A model generated the notes under the pieces. The model saw nothing but the letters and a program-made list of their open reading frames with translations, was not told the origin of the DNA and searched no databases. The position numbers and the translations under genes are program-made. DNA of 64,000 nucleotides from Acidobacteriota bacterium (lineage in GTDB: Bacteria; Acidobacteriota; Terriglobia; Terriglobales; Acidobacteriaceae), in contig QIAN01000268.1 of the NCBI GenBank assembly GCA_003225005.1, positions 49,262 to 113,261 of the forward strand, read 5' to 3'. Below are positions 48,325 to 58,509 of this stretch, piece after piece (positions within the stretch are counted from its first letter, which is position 1; every line of letters starts with the position of its first letter).

Positions 48325-49479
48325 ATGGCAATTCGAACTTTCCAATTACCTTATCCTGAAAGCGCGGTTCAGGATCTTCGTGAACGCCTCGCGCGCACGC
48401 GGTGGCCGGACATAATTCCGGGGTCAGGCTGGGATTACGGGGTAAGTCTCGACTACATGAAAGAGATTTGCCAATACTGGAAGGATGAGTTCGATTGGAA
48501 GCGGCAGATTGAGAAAATGTCCGCCTTTCACCACTATCGCTATGCGTCGCGAGGTGTAGGTATCCATTTCATCCACGAGCGCGGCAAAGGGCCGGCGCCA
48601 ATTCCACTGATTCTCACCCATGGCTGGCCTGGTTCCTTTCTGGAAATGCTGAAAGTAATTCCCATGTTGGCTGACCCCGCAAGCTGCGGCGCAAACTCAG
48701 CCGACGCATTTGATGTGATTGTTCCCTCTCTTCCAGGATACGGTTTCTCAGACCGCCCCACTGAATCTGGAGTAAACACATTTCGCATCGCCGACATATG
48801 GATGGAGCTCATGAAGGAGCTGGGCTACGAGCGGCTGGCAGCACAAGGAGGAGACTGGGGTGCGGATGTGACCACCCTTCTGGGGTTGCGCCATCCTGAG
48901 CGGGTCATTGGGATTCATCTTAACTCCATCCCACCGTATAAGCCGTATCTGGAGGCCGGCGCAGTCCTGTCTGAGGTCGAACAAGCGTTCCTAAATGAAG
49001 CGAGTCTCTGGTATGAAAAGAGCGGGGCGTACGACCATATTCAGAAAACCGCTCCACAAACGGTTGCTTACGGCCTAACTGATTCTCCGGCTGGACTGGC
49101 AGCTTGGATACTCGAAAAGTTCCGTGATTGGGGAGACTGTGACGGCGACATCGAACGCAGATTCACCAAGGATGAGCTGTTAAGCAACATAACACTCTAC
49201 TGGATGACGCAAACCATCCATTCCTCATGCCGGCTCTATTACGAGGATAACCGCACCCCTCTTCACTTCCAGAAAGGTGATTACGTCACAGTCCCGTGCG
49301 GGATTGCGCGTTTTCCGAAACGGGAAGGCGCGTTGCCTCCCAAGCGCTGGATCGAGCGCGGATACAATATCCAGCACTGGACGGAAATGTCCCGTGGGGG
49401 CCATTTCGCTGCGCTCGAAGAGCCGGAACTGTTGGTGGAGGATATCCGCTTGTTTTTCCGAGCTTTACGCTCTGATTGA
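48325..49479 (+). CDS. epoxide hydrolase family alpha/beta hydrolase
   Basis: FQLPYPESAVQDLRERLARTRWPDIIPGSGWDYGVSLDYMKEICQYWKDEFDW...LILTHGWPGSFLEMLKVIPML. Confidence 0.92.
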   Translation: MAIRTFQLPYPESAVQDLRERLARTRWPDIIPGSGWDYGVSLDYMKEICQYWKDEFDWKRQIEKMSAFHHYRYASRGVGIHFIHERGKGPAPIPLILTHGWPGSFLEMLKVIPMLADPASCGANSADAFDVIVPSLPGYGFSDRPTESGVNTFRIADIWMELMKELGYERLAAQGGDWGADVTTLLGLRHPERVIGIHLNSIPPYKPYLEAGAVLSEVEQAFLNEASLWYEKSGAYDHIQKTAPQTVAYGLTDSPAGLAAWILEKFRDWGDCDGDIERRFTKDELLSNITLYWMTQTIHSSCRLYYEDNRTPLHFQKGDYVTVPCGIARFPKREGALPPKRWIERGYNIQHWTEMSRGGHFAALEEPELLVEDIRLFFRALRSD

Positions 49480-49720
49480 GGACACACTTCTTATGGTCTG
49501 ATATGATCGGCGTTCCAGGCGTCATCCACGCTCCCGAAAAGCGGTTTCTGTACGCCCGTCCGGATGCGCCGCCGACTATTCGCCATCAGTTCGTAATCGG
49601 CCGATAGGATGCCCGCTATCCGCCGCTGCACGGCAAGGGAGGGAATCTACGGTTCACGCTGCGAGCGGGGGAGATACCAACTCGCCCGACTGAGATCACA
49701 GTTTCGGAGAACCTAAGATA

Positions 49721-50464
49721 ATGCAGACCAGCATTTTCTTGCAGGCCGCCCTGAATGGCGACCGAATTCACCCAGCAGCACCGCGTGCTCCGACTTCTAT
49801 CGCGGAAGCGGCTCGCGCGGCCGTGGATGCTGGCGCGCAATCGGTGCATGTTCATGCGTTCAACGATGCTGGTCGGGAGACTCTCGACGGCGCCGCTTGC
49901 TCTAAGGTTTTGCGCGCAATCCGAGCTCTCTGCCCTGAGACTCCGATTTCCTTAACAACCTCAGCGGCAATTGTGGGGGATCCAAGAAAGCGTTTCAGTA
50001 TCGTCGAGGCATGGGAGGAAATGCCTGACCTTGTTACCGGGAACCAGGGCGAAGCGGGAATTGTAGAGCTTTGTGAGTTGCTGCTATCCCGGGGCGTCGG
50101 TATCGAGGCTGGATTGCTGAGCATCGATGATGCGCGAGCTTTCGTGCTTTCCGGATTGGCAGGCCGGTGTCGCCGCGTGCTTATCGAGCCGCTTGACGCC
50201 GATCCTGACGCTGCTGTTCAGCACGCTGCCGAGATGGAAGACATTGTGGTGTCCGCGGGCATCACGCTGGAGCAGGTTCACCACGGTTACGGCATAGCGT
50301 GTTGGGCAGTCAATCGACGTGGCGTCGGTAGAGGGCATGGTATCCGTACGGGGTTAGAAGACATCACGCTGCTGCCTGACGGTAAGCAGGCACGGGACAA
50401 CGCTGATTTGGTCGCGGCGGCGGCGCGTTTGATCCGCGCACATGTACGGCATTCACTTTTGTGA
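49721..50464 (+). CDS. BKACE (DUF849) family 3-keto-5-aminohexanoate cleavage-type protein
   Basis: MQTSIFLQAALNGDRIHPAAPRAPTSIAEAARAAVDAGAQSVHVHAFNDAGRETLDG. Confidence 0.82.
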   Translation: MQTSIFLQAALNGDRIHPAAPRAPTSIAEAARAAVDAGAQSVHVHAFNDAGRETLDGAACSKVLRAIRALCPETPISLTTSAAIVGDPRKRFSIVEAWEEMPDLVTGNQGEAGIVELCELLLSRGVGIEAGLLSIDDARAFVLSGLAGRCRRVLIEPLDADPDAAVQHAAEMEDIVVSAGITLEQVHHGYGIACWAVNRRGVGRGHGIRTGLEDITLLPDGKQARDNADLVAAAARLIRAHVRHSLL

Positions 50465-50573
50465 GACCGCGTCCAGCTCCCTGACCACAGGATAACCTTG
50501 TCACCTTGACACTCTAGACCTTGACGATCAGCGGAGGTAATCCAACAATTCATTCAAAGCGAAAGGCCTTCTC

Positions 50574-51557
50574 ATGAATCGAAGCACGAAAACCCTGCAC
50601 ATGGCCGTCACAGCGTCCTCACTGCTCCTTGCGGTTGGAGCGTCAGGCTTTCTAACCGCCCCACGCACGGCCCGAGAGTTTCAGTTGCAAGCTGAATCGC
50701 CCCAGTTCTGGAACCTGGTGGATCACAACGCCAAGCTGAGCGTAGTGGGCACGGGTTTTGGATTTACCGAGGGACCGGTGTGGGATCAAGCGGGGTTCCT
50801 CTATGTGAGCGACGAAACCATTAACAAGATTTTCCGGCTACACCCCGATGGCAAAAAGGAGGAGGTGATTGCGCTGGGCGATCCCGACGGCAATACCTTC
50901 GACCGCCAGCATCGGCTGATTGACTGTGCCAGCGTGTTGCGCGCCATCATCGAAGTAACTCCCGACGGAAAATACAAAATCCTGGCGGATCGCTATGACG
51001 GCAAGAAACTTAATAGTCCCAACGATGTGGTCGTTGGCCCGGACAACGCTCTGTATTTCACGGATCCGACCCTCGATCTGGTGGCTGGAGAAAAGCAGGA
51101 AATCCCGTTCCAGGGCGTTTATCGCCTTGACGCCGAGGGCAACCTCCAGTTACTCACCAAAGACCTCACGCAGCCAAACGGTCTGGCTTTTTCGCCGGAC
51201 GGCAAGCACTTCTACGTCGACGACAGCAAACAAAGAAATATCCGTGTGTACGATGTTGCCGCTGACGGAACCCTCACCGACGGCCGCATCTTCGGCGAGG
51301 AGCCAGGGGGGAAGGGCGATGGCGTACCAGATGGAATGAAAGTGGATAAGAACGGCAACGTCTTTGTGACTGGGCCAAAGGGCATCTGGGTCTGGGACCC
51401 CGGAGGAAATCACCTCGGTACCATCCTCATGCCGGAGCAACCGGCAAATCTGAACTGGGGCGACAAGGAGTATCGCACGCTTTACATCACGGCCACCACG
51501 TCAGTCTATCGACTCGAAATGAAGACTCAGGGCTATGTGCCGTACCTTGAGCCCTGA
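50574..51557 (+). CDS. secreted SMP-30/gluconolactonase family protein
   Basis: GFGFTEGPVWDQAGFLYVSDETINKIFRLHPDGK...SPNDVVVGPDNALYFTDP...QPNGLAFSPDGKHFYVDDS. Confidence 0.93.
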   Translation: MNRSTKTLHMAVTASSLLLAVGASGFLTAPRTAREFQLQAESPQFWNLVDHNAKLSVVGTGFGFTEGPVWDQAGFLYVSDETINKIFRLHPDGKKEEVIALGDPDGNTFDRQHRLIDCASVLRAIIEVTPDGKYKILADRYDGKKLNSPNDVVVGPDNALYFTDPTLDLVAGEKQEIPFQGVYRLDAEGNLQLLTKDLTQPNGLAFSPDGKHFYVDDSKQRNIRVYDVAADGTLTDGRIFGEEPGGKGDGVPDGMKVDKNGNVFVTGPKGIWVWDPGGNHLGTILMPEQPANLNWGDKEYRTLYITATTSVYRLEMKTQGYVPYLEP

Positions 51558-51637
51558 AATAAGGGCGCTCAGATCTGCGTGCTGCCGCCGGTGAGAAGAG
51601 GATTCGGGAGCCGAGACAAGCCGGTAAGGAGGCGACT

Positions 51638-53800
51638 ATGGTGTCGCGCATCAAAGGTCGACAAGTTGGAGTCTGTAAAAGGATCGCTCTTTTTCTTTGG
51701 ACCGTAAGCTTCTGGACAACCAGCGCGGCGATCGCTCAGACGATCCTGGTCGACGCCGCGCCCTCGCACGTCGTCAATACTTTCAGTCCCGTCCGCTCTC
51801 TGGGCGCAGCCATTGATCGGCTGAGGACTGGAACGCCCGACCATTTGCTGACCGACCCGGTCCTCAAGGAGATCCTCGGCGCGGGATGGCAAACCGTAAC
51901 CTATCGCCAGAACACGGAGCTGATGGTCGAGGCGTGGCACTGGAACCCGCACGGCACCTGGAGTGACACGGAGAAGCAGCAGGGTTACTTTGTGGGCAGC
52001 GCGGAGCCAACCGCGGAGATGATCCGCCATTCGTGGGCGGCCCCGCTTCCACACCGCGGCTTCAGCCGGGGCGATGGAAACGGCTGGTCCCGGCTCACCG
52101 ACGGCGACCCGAAATCGTACTGGAAGAGCAATCCGTACCTCACGAAAGCCTTTACCGGAGAAGACGATTCGCTGCACCCACAGTGGGTGATGATCGATCT
52201 CGGTAGCAAAATCCCCGTCAATGCCATACGAATTGCCTGGGCCGAGCCCTACGCGAAACACTACTCAATCCAGTTCTGGACGGGCGAACTGGAACCCTTC
52301 TATGACGGCACCACCAAGGGTAGCTGGCAAACTTTCCCGTTGGGCGCCATCACCGAAGGCAAGGGCGGCACCGTCACGCTGAAGCTGGTTTCTTGGATGA
52401 TCCCCGTCAGATACCTCCGCATCTGGATGACGGAATCTTCCAACACCTGCGACAGTCATGATTCAGGCGAGCACGTTTCGACCGACAAGCGAAACTGCGT
52501 GGGCTACGCCATCAATGAACTCTATGTCGGGGCGCTCTCGGCCGATGGCCAGTTCAACGATTACGTCACTCATTTCCCCAGCCGCAATCAGACCGTGACG
52601 TGGCCATCCTCGGTTGACCCATGGCATGCCGCTTCCGATATGGACGAATCGCGAGGAGACCAGGTCGGATTCGATTTCTTTTTCAGCAGCGGGGTCACGC
52701 GCGGGCTTCCGACGATGGTTCCGATTGCGATGTTATATTCCACGCCAGAGGATGCGGCGAATGAGATTGCGTATCTGTACAAACGCCACTACGCGATCTC
52801 CTGGATCGAGATGGGAGAAGAGGCTGACGGGCAGCACATGCTGCCCGAAGACTACGGCGCGTTGTATCTGCAATTCGCCACCGCGATTCACCGGCTCGTT
52901 CCCGAGGCAAAGCTGGGCGGTCCACCCTTCGAAGGAACGTTTGATGATGTTGAAGTGTGGCCGGACGCGGCCGGGAGAGTCTCGTGGCTCGGACGGTTCG
53001 TCGACTACCTCAAAGCCCACGGCCGGCTGAACGATTTCACCTTTTTTTCTTTCGAGCATTATCCCTACCAAGACAAGCCCACCTACTCGTGGGCCGACCT
53101 ATACCCGGAGCCGGGATACGTCAGCCACATCGTTCAAGTCTGGAATGACAATGGCTTGCCACCGAATATTCCCTTCTTCATGACCGAGGGCAACATTGGG
53201 GGCGGAGCCGGGCCTTCGACCGTCAAGAGTGCATTATGGCTCGCCGACTATGTCGGTTCCATGATGACCGCCGGTGCCGGGGCCACCTATTTTTTTCACT
53301 ACATGCCTTATCCCGGCCACTTTAGCGGCTTTCTCCTGCTCGATGAAAAGTACAATGTGACGGGCTATCCTCCGCAATACTTGGCCACGCAGGTGATCAC
53401 TAAGGAGTGGGTCCAGCCCGTCGATGCTCCGCACAAACTCTTCAGGGCTTCGAGCGACGTGACCGACGCCGGCGGCACCTTGCTGGTCACGGCCTACGCC
53501 GTCCAGCGGCCCGACGGACAGTGGTCCGTGATGCTGGTCAACCGGGACCAGTACAACGATCACGCGGTGAAGCTAGTATTCAACGATCCGGAAACCAAGC
53601 GCGACCGCCATTTCTCCGGTCAGGTTGATCGCATTACTTTCGGATCCGCAGAATACCTGTGGCACCCCGAAGGAGAACGCGGCCACGCTGACCCCGACGG
53701 CCCGCCCTCAAAGTCGAGGGTCAGCGGCGGTGCAGAAACTCTCTATAAACTTCCGATGGCATCCGTCACGGTGCTGCGCGGCTCCATCGGAGACCAGTAA
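51638..53800 (+). CDS. secreted protein with F5/8 type C (discoidin)-like module and GH-like barrel
   Basis: SRLTDGDPKSYWKSNPYLTKAFTGEDDSLHPQWVMIDLGSKIPVNAIRIAWAEPYAKHYSIQFW; signal peptide. Confidence 0.65.
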   Translation: MVSRIKGRQVGVCKRIALFLWTVSFWTTSAAIAQTILVDAAPSHVVNTFSPVRSLGAAIDRLRTGTPDHLLTDPVLKEILGAGWQTVTYRQNTELMVEAWHWNPHGTWSDTEKQQGYFVGSAEPTAEMIRHSWAAPLPHRGFSRGDGNGWSRLTDGDPKSYWKSNPYLTKAFTGEDDSLHPQWVMIDLGSKIPVNAIRIAWAEPYAKHYSIQFWTGELEPFYDGTTKGSWQTFPLGAITEGKGGTVTLKLVSWMIPVRYLRIWMTESSNTCDSHDSGEHVSTDKRNCVGYAINELYVGALSADGQFNDYVTHFPSRNQTVTWPSSVDPWHAASDMDESRGDQVGFDFFFSSGVTRGLPTMVPIAMLYSTPEDAANEIAYLYKRHYAISWIEMGEEADGQHMLPEDYGALYLQFATAIHRLVPEAKLGGPPFEGTFDDVEVWPDAAGRVSWLGRFVDYLKAHGRLNDFTFFSFEHYPYQDKPTYSWADLYPEPGYVSHIVQVWNDNGLPPNIPFFMTEGNIGGGAGPSTVKSALWLADYVGSMMTAGAGATYFFHYMPYPGHFSGFLLLDEKYNVTGYPPQYLATQVITKEWVQPVDAPHKLFRASSDVTDAGGTLLVTAYAVQRPDGQWSVMLVNRDQYNDHAVKLVFNDPETKRDRHFSGQVDRITFGSAEYLWHPEGERGHADPDGPPSKSRVSGGAETLYKLPMASVTVLRGSIGDQ

Positions 53801-54032
53801 CAGAAATGGGCTCCTTGAAACCGAAAGCAACGGTCCTCGGGGCTGTAGGCGACTCTGCCATAACCGTGACTGCGGAAGAGTCGTCAGCCCCCTCGCGGGC
53901 AGCGCGAAGCCGAATGTCGTAGCGTAATCCCTCGATGAGAGAGTGAATCGTTCATGGACAACTCGCCCCTGCGCTATCATTGCTTTCTATCAGGCTTGCG
54001 TTCCACGACCGAAAGATCCGGAGGAGAATTCT

Positions 54033-54632
54033 ATGGCAATCAACACTCGACGCAACTTCTTTGTAAAGATCGCTGCCGTGGCGGCTCTCGTAACCGGCGC
54101 GCCGAAATTCTTTGCTCAGCAGACTCCTCCTGCCGGCGCACCCACGCCGGCTAAGACACCGGTGGGCGGACCTGGTGGAGATACGCCTCGTCGCCCCGGC
54201 GGCGGTAATCATACACACGATGGGATCTACTACTTCTCCGGCACAGGTTCCAATGACGGCTATCCCAAGGAAGATCACGTCCTCGTAACGGACCCCTTCG
54301 AAAAACACGTCACTCGCGCCATGGACGCGCTCAAGAAGTCGGTCGAGCGTGCGGGCTGCACGATGGACAGCATCATCCATCTCGAGGTTTTTCTCTGCCT
54401 GCCTCTAGCCGACGGTATCCCCACGCCCACCGGCAAGGCACGGTTCGAAGCTCATAAGGCGCAGTACGACGCGTTGAACAAGATCTACGGGACCTATTTC
54501 TCCCCAGGCAAAGCTCCGTCGCGCGCCTGCATGGCCCTCGAATGGATTCCTGGCGATTCGCTGATTGAAATCGTGGGGAGCGCAGTGGTCGTCACTCCGC
54601 CCACCGCGCCCACACCGCCTGCTGATAAATAA
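54033..54632 (+). CDS. RidA/YjgF family protein with Tat-like signal
   Basis: MAINTRRNFFVKIAAVAALVTGAPKFFA... then DGIYYFSGTGSND...VTRAMDALKKSVERAGCTMDSIIHLEVFL. Confidence 0.75.
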   Translation: MAINTRRNFFVKIAAVAALVTGAPKFFAQQTPPAGAPTPAKTPVGGPGGDTPRRPGGGNHTHDGIYYFSGTGSNDGYPKEDHVLVTDPFEKHVTRAMDALKKSVERAGCTMDSIIHLEVFLCLPLADGIPTPTGKARFEAHKAQYDALNKIYGTYFSPGKAPSRACMALEWIPGDSLIEIVGSAVVVTPPTAPTPPADK

Positions 54633-54646
54633 TTGCGCGAAAGATA

Positions 54647-56052
54647 TTGAAAAGGAAACTGCGCATGAATTTGAAGTTTGGTCGGAGTCGACGTTCATTT
54701 CTAGCCGCGCTCGGGGCCGCCAGCGGCAGCCTGTTCGCTCCGGCTGAGTTGAGCGCTGCGGGGATCTTTCGCAAGAAACCCAAGCCGTCCATGCCCTCCG
54801 TCGACGGCAGCCCCATCGTACCCGTCACTACGGGCCTCGGTTCTACCGGCGACATCTACGCCGAGCTTGGAATAACACCTCTCGTCAACATCAATGGCAC
54901 TGTCACCGTCATCGGAGGGTCGGTGATGGCGCCGGAGGTCATGGAGCTGATCCGGAGAGGCAACGAGCACTTCGTTCTGATCGACGATCTCGAGATCGCA
55001 GCTGGTAAGTTCATCGCGAAACTGTGTAACTCCCCCGCCGGCTATACCGCTCTGGTGACGGGTGGTGCAGCCGCGGCCATGGTCGTCGGCTACGCCGGCA
55101 TGATGACCGAAGACCTCGAGCCCCGCATGCACGACATTCCCGACGTGAGCAATTTTCCCAGGAACGAAGTCATCATCCAGAAGAGCCATCGATATCCGTT
55201 TGATCACCAGATCCGCCAGACCGGCGCGAAGCTGGTCGAAGTCGAGACCCGTGAAGAGATGATTGCTGCCATCAATTCGAAGACCGTCGCTATTCACTTC
55301 ACCAATATCCTGTCCGACAAGGGCAAGATCAGCGGCCCCGAGACGGTCGAAATCGCCAGGGCCCACAATATCTACACCTTCAATGATGCGGCAGCGGACG
55401 TGCCGCCGAAGGAGCGGCTCTGGGAGTATCCGGCAATCGGCTTCGACATGGTCACCTTCAGCGGCGGGAAGGATATCCGCGGACCACAGGCATCCGGCGT
55501 TTTGATCGGCAGGGAAGATCTGATCCGTTACTCCCTGCTGAACATGAGCCCGCAGGAAGATCGCATCGGCCGTTGCTGCGAGGTTGGCAAGGAGACCATT
55601 TTCGGCCTGCTCAAGGCGCTCGAGATCTTTGTCAATCAGGACTCCGACGCCATGCTGAGGGTGTACGACGAGCGCGCACAAATCATCAGCGATGCCGTGA
55701 AGAAGTTCGGAGTGACGGCGCGCCTCGGCAGTTCAACCCTCAAGCTCTCGGCAACGTGACGCCGCGTTACAGCTGGCAGATCGATCCGTCCAAGCTGAAC
55801 ATCACCGGGCCGGAAGTTATGCAGAAACTGGCCGACACCCGGCCAATGGGTATCGGCAGCATGGGCGTCGGTTCGAGCGGCATGCGGGGACGCAATCCGG
55901 ACGCGCCGGCCGGTGACAATCACGGCGGCCATCATGGCCATCCCAGCGACCCGAACAGCTTCGGTTTTGCTGTCTGGCAGCTCAAGGACGGCGAGGACAA
56001 GATGATCGCGGACCGCCTGGTCGAGATCTTTAGCGCAGCCCCGAAGGCCTAG
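54647..56052 (+). pseudogene. SelA/DgaE-like PLP-dependent enzyme with Tat-like signal, frameshift near 55723-55760
   Basis: GRSRRSFLAALGAASGSLFAP signal; FDMVTFSGGKDIRGPQASGVLIGRED PLP region; C-terminus continues in another frame QFNPQALGNVTPRYSWQIDPSKLNITGPEVMQKL. Confidence 0.8.
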
Positions 56053-56404
56053 TTCGGCTTGGCCAATACAACTGTGCTCGTCCGGCGCGTGCATAGCCTT
56101 CCCCAGATCATCAACCGAGAAATCCAAGAGATCTGGGATCATAAATGCGGCGCGCCTTCGTCAAAGCATCAGAATTCCGGGTTTCTATCCGCACAAGACT
56201 TCAGCTATGTCTGACCCTGTGGCAAGAAGCAATTTGGATAGAAGCGCAGATCCTCCTTTGCCATCGAAGTGGAATCCGATAAGCCCTACAGGTGCTTCGG
56301 AAGCCCTAACCTCCAGCAACCCGGCCAGAAAGGAGGCTGGAAATGCGATCCCGTACGCAGCAACGTCGAAAATTCGGACTAGACCTTCTCCTCTCTTCGG
56401 TCTA

Positions 56405-57082
56405 ATTGTTGAAGAACTCCACCAATACGGGAGCATGCGCCTTGGGCTTCAGCATATGCGTTTGCCCTTGGAGCGTTTGGCACCGCGCGTTCGGCAATGC
56501 GCTCGCGAGCGACCGGTTTCCGCGATGCATCCATTTAGGGCTTTTCTCACCGTCCATGACGAGTGCCGGTACCGACACGGATGCCCACCGGTCGGCCTTC
56601 AGCGGCTTGCCTCGCTGGTTGTCTCCTACTATCGCGCCGTCATAAAGCAAGGTATGCGCAATGGTTTTGAGCTTCGGCCACATAGGCATCAGCGGCATCA
56701 GCATGACAAAAAAGCGGGAAGGCCGACCGATTTCAGAAAGAGCTTGACCGCCTCGCCGCGCCGGTTTGCCGCGACCGCCCCGCCGATTCTGGCCCAATCG
56801 CGCTCTGTTGTGGAACGGCTGTCGTCAACTATGAACGGTGCCTCGTACAACGCCAGCTTCTTGATCCCGTTCAGGCGATTTGGCCGCCTCAAGCGCAAGA
56901 ACTGCGCCCGAGGAAATGCCCCAGAGAAATGCCGCACCGCCCGCTTCGCTCACTAGCGCGGCGATGTCTTCCACCTCACGCTCCACGGCATAGGGCGCCG
57001 TATCACCACTGCCGCCTCGACCCAGGAACGGTTCAACAACCGCGTCCAACATGTCAGACATGAAGTAACCGTTTGTTGACAA
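56405..57082 (-). pseudogene. alpha/beta hydrolase, disrupted in three frames
   Basis: DIAALVSEAGGAAFLWGISSGAVLALEAAKS | LNGIKKLALYEAPFIVDD | SVPALVMDGEKSPKWMHRGNRSLASALPNARCQTLQGQTHMLKPKAHAPVLVEFF. Confidence 0.8.
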
Positions 57083-57116
57083 CTTCGCAATTACGGATTA
57101 CTGTCCCGCCTGTCGA

Positions 57117-58505
57117 TTGGCCACGTGTGGGCACAGCGATTGTTCTCAAGGTTGGGGTGCGCGCGCGCGATTAACCGGTGGTCTGTGTGCCGCGCGGTTT
57201 TCGGATGAAAGGTACAAAATGACGGCGGGAGGAGGTGCAATTCCGAAAGCTCGTTGGGTTCGAATCCTCCCTGGCACCGTTCTGATTTATGTCCTCGCCT
57301 ACATGGACCGCATGAATATCAGCTTGGCGATGGCTGGGGGAATCAATAGAGATTTACATCTATCGATGACGCTGTCTGGCCTTGCCGCGGGAGTCTTCTT
57401 CATCGGATACATGCTCCTGCAGGTTCCGGCGGGTCATATCGCGGAACACCTAAGCGCCAAGAAATACGTCTTGTGGTCCATACTGGCCATGGGCATGGTT
57501 TCGTTTCTTACCGGGTTTGTGCAAAATGGCGTGCAGCTCATCGGGATGCGATTTCTTTTGGGCGTCGCTGAAGGCGGGATCTATCCTGCGCTGCTGATAG
57601 TCGTCAGCAATTGGTTTCCCAGTAAAGAAATTGGCCGCGCGAACGCTGTTTTTCTAGCCAGTCTACCTCTGTCCACAGTTCTTACCAATCCGATCTCGGG
57701 TTGGCTCGTATCCAGATATGACTGGCGTTGAATGTTCGTTGTGGAAGGTGGCCTGTCTATTTTGCTGGTCCTATTGTGGCTACCGATGATCAGCGATCGG
57801 CCTGGGCAAGCGAAATGGATATCTTTGGAAGAGAAGAACTACTTGGAAGAAACGTTGGAAGCCGAGCGTTTGGCCAGCGAACGCCGTTTCCAGCCCCAAG
57901 CCGGCGCCGATTGGTCTTACAAGCGTCTACTGCGGGACAAAAATCTTTGGCTGATGACATTCATTGTCATTTGCTACACCACCGGGCAGTATGGCTACTC
58001 TATTTGGCTCCCGACTCTGCTCTCGGGACTAACGCGAATGAGCTTAGGAAAGGTAGGCTGGCTGTCCTCTCTACCGTTTCTGGTTGCATTGGGCGGATTA
58101 TACGTTTTCGGCGCCTTGTCCGACAAACGCCGCAACCGTCGTCTCTGGACATCAGTTTCGTTGGCCAGTTTTTCATTCAGCCTGTTGCTAGCGACCTGGT
58201 TCACACGCTGGGCATGGTTTGCCTTTGCTTTGCTGGTGTTTACAGGATTTTTCTTAAAAGCCATGCAGAGCCCTTTCTGGGCCATGCCTGCGTTGCTTTT
58301 CCCACCGGGATTCTCGGGCGGAGCGCGCGGTTTTATCAATGCCGTCGGAAACCTAGGAGGCTTTGTTGGTCCACTTCTGGTCGGCTGGTCCGTGACTCTC
58401 ACTGGCAAAATGCAGTATGGCAGCTACTGTCTTGTTCTCGCCTTACTGGCGGGTGCGGGGATTACTCTGCTGCTGCCCACACTGACGACGGGGCGAGAGA
58501 ACTGA
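57117..58505 (+). pseudogene. MFS transporter (ACS/hexuronate-type) split by an in-frame TGA at 57729-57731
   Basis: ARWVRILPGTVLIYVLAYMDRMNISLAMAGG...SRYDWR*MFVVEGGLSILLVLLWLPMISDRPGQAKWIS; both halves in the same frame. Confidence 0.9.
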
Positions 58506-58509
58506 CACC

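Noticed and set aside
49504-49718. Possible gene remnant (IGVPGVIHAPEKRFLYARPDAPPTIRHQFVIGR...)
   Set aside because: Contains a stop, and I could not assign it to a family.
56207-56956. 249-aa plus-strand ORF
   Set aside because: Antisense to the alpha/beta hydrolase remnant, which has clear family-like motifs.
57729-57731. TGA as a recoded tryptophan or selenocysteine codon
   Set aside because: Other TGA codons terminate normally in the window and the neighbouring gene set is decayed; simple nonsense is more likely.
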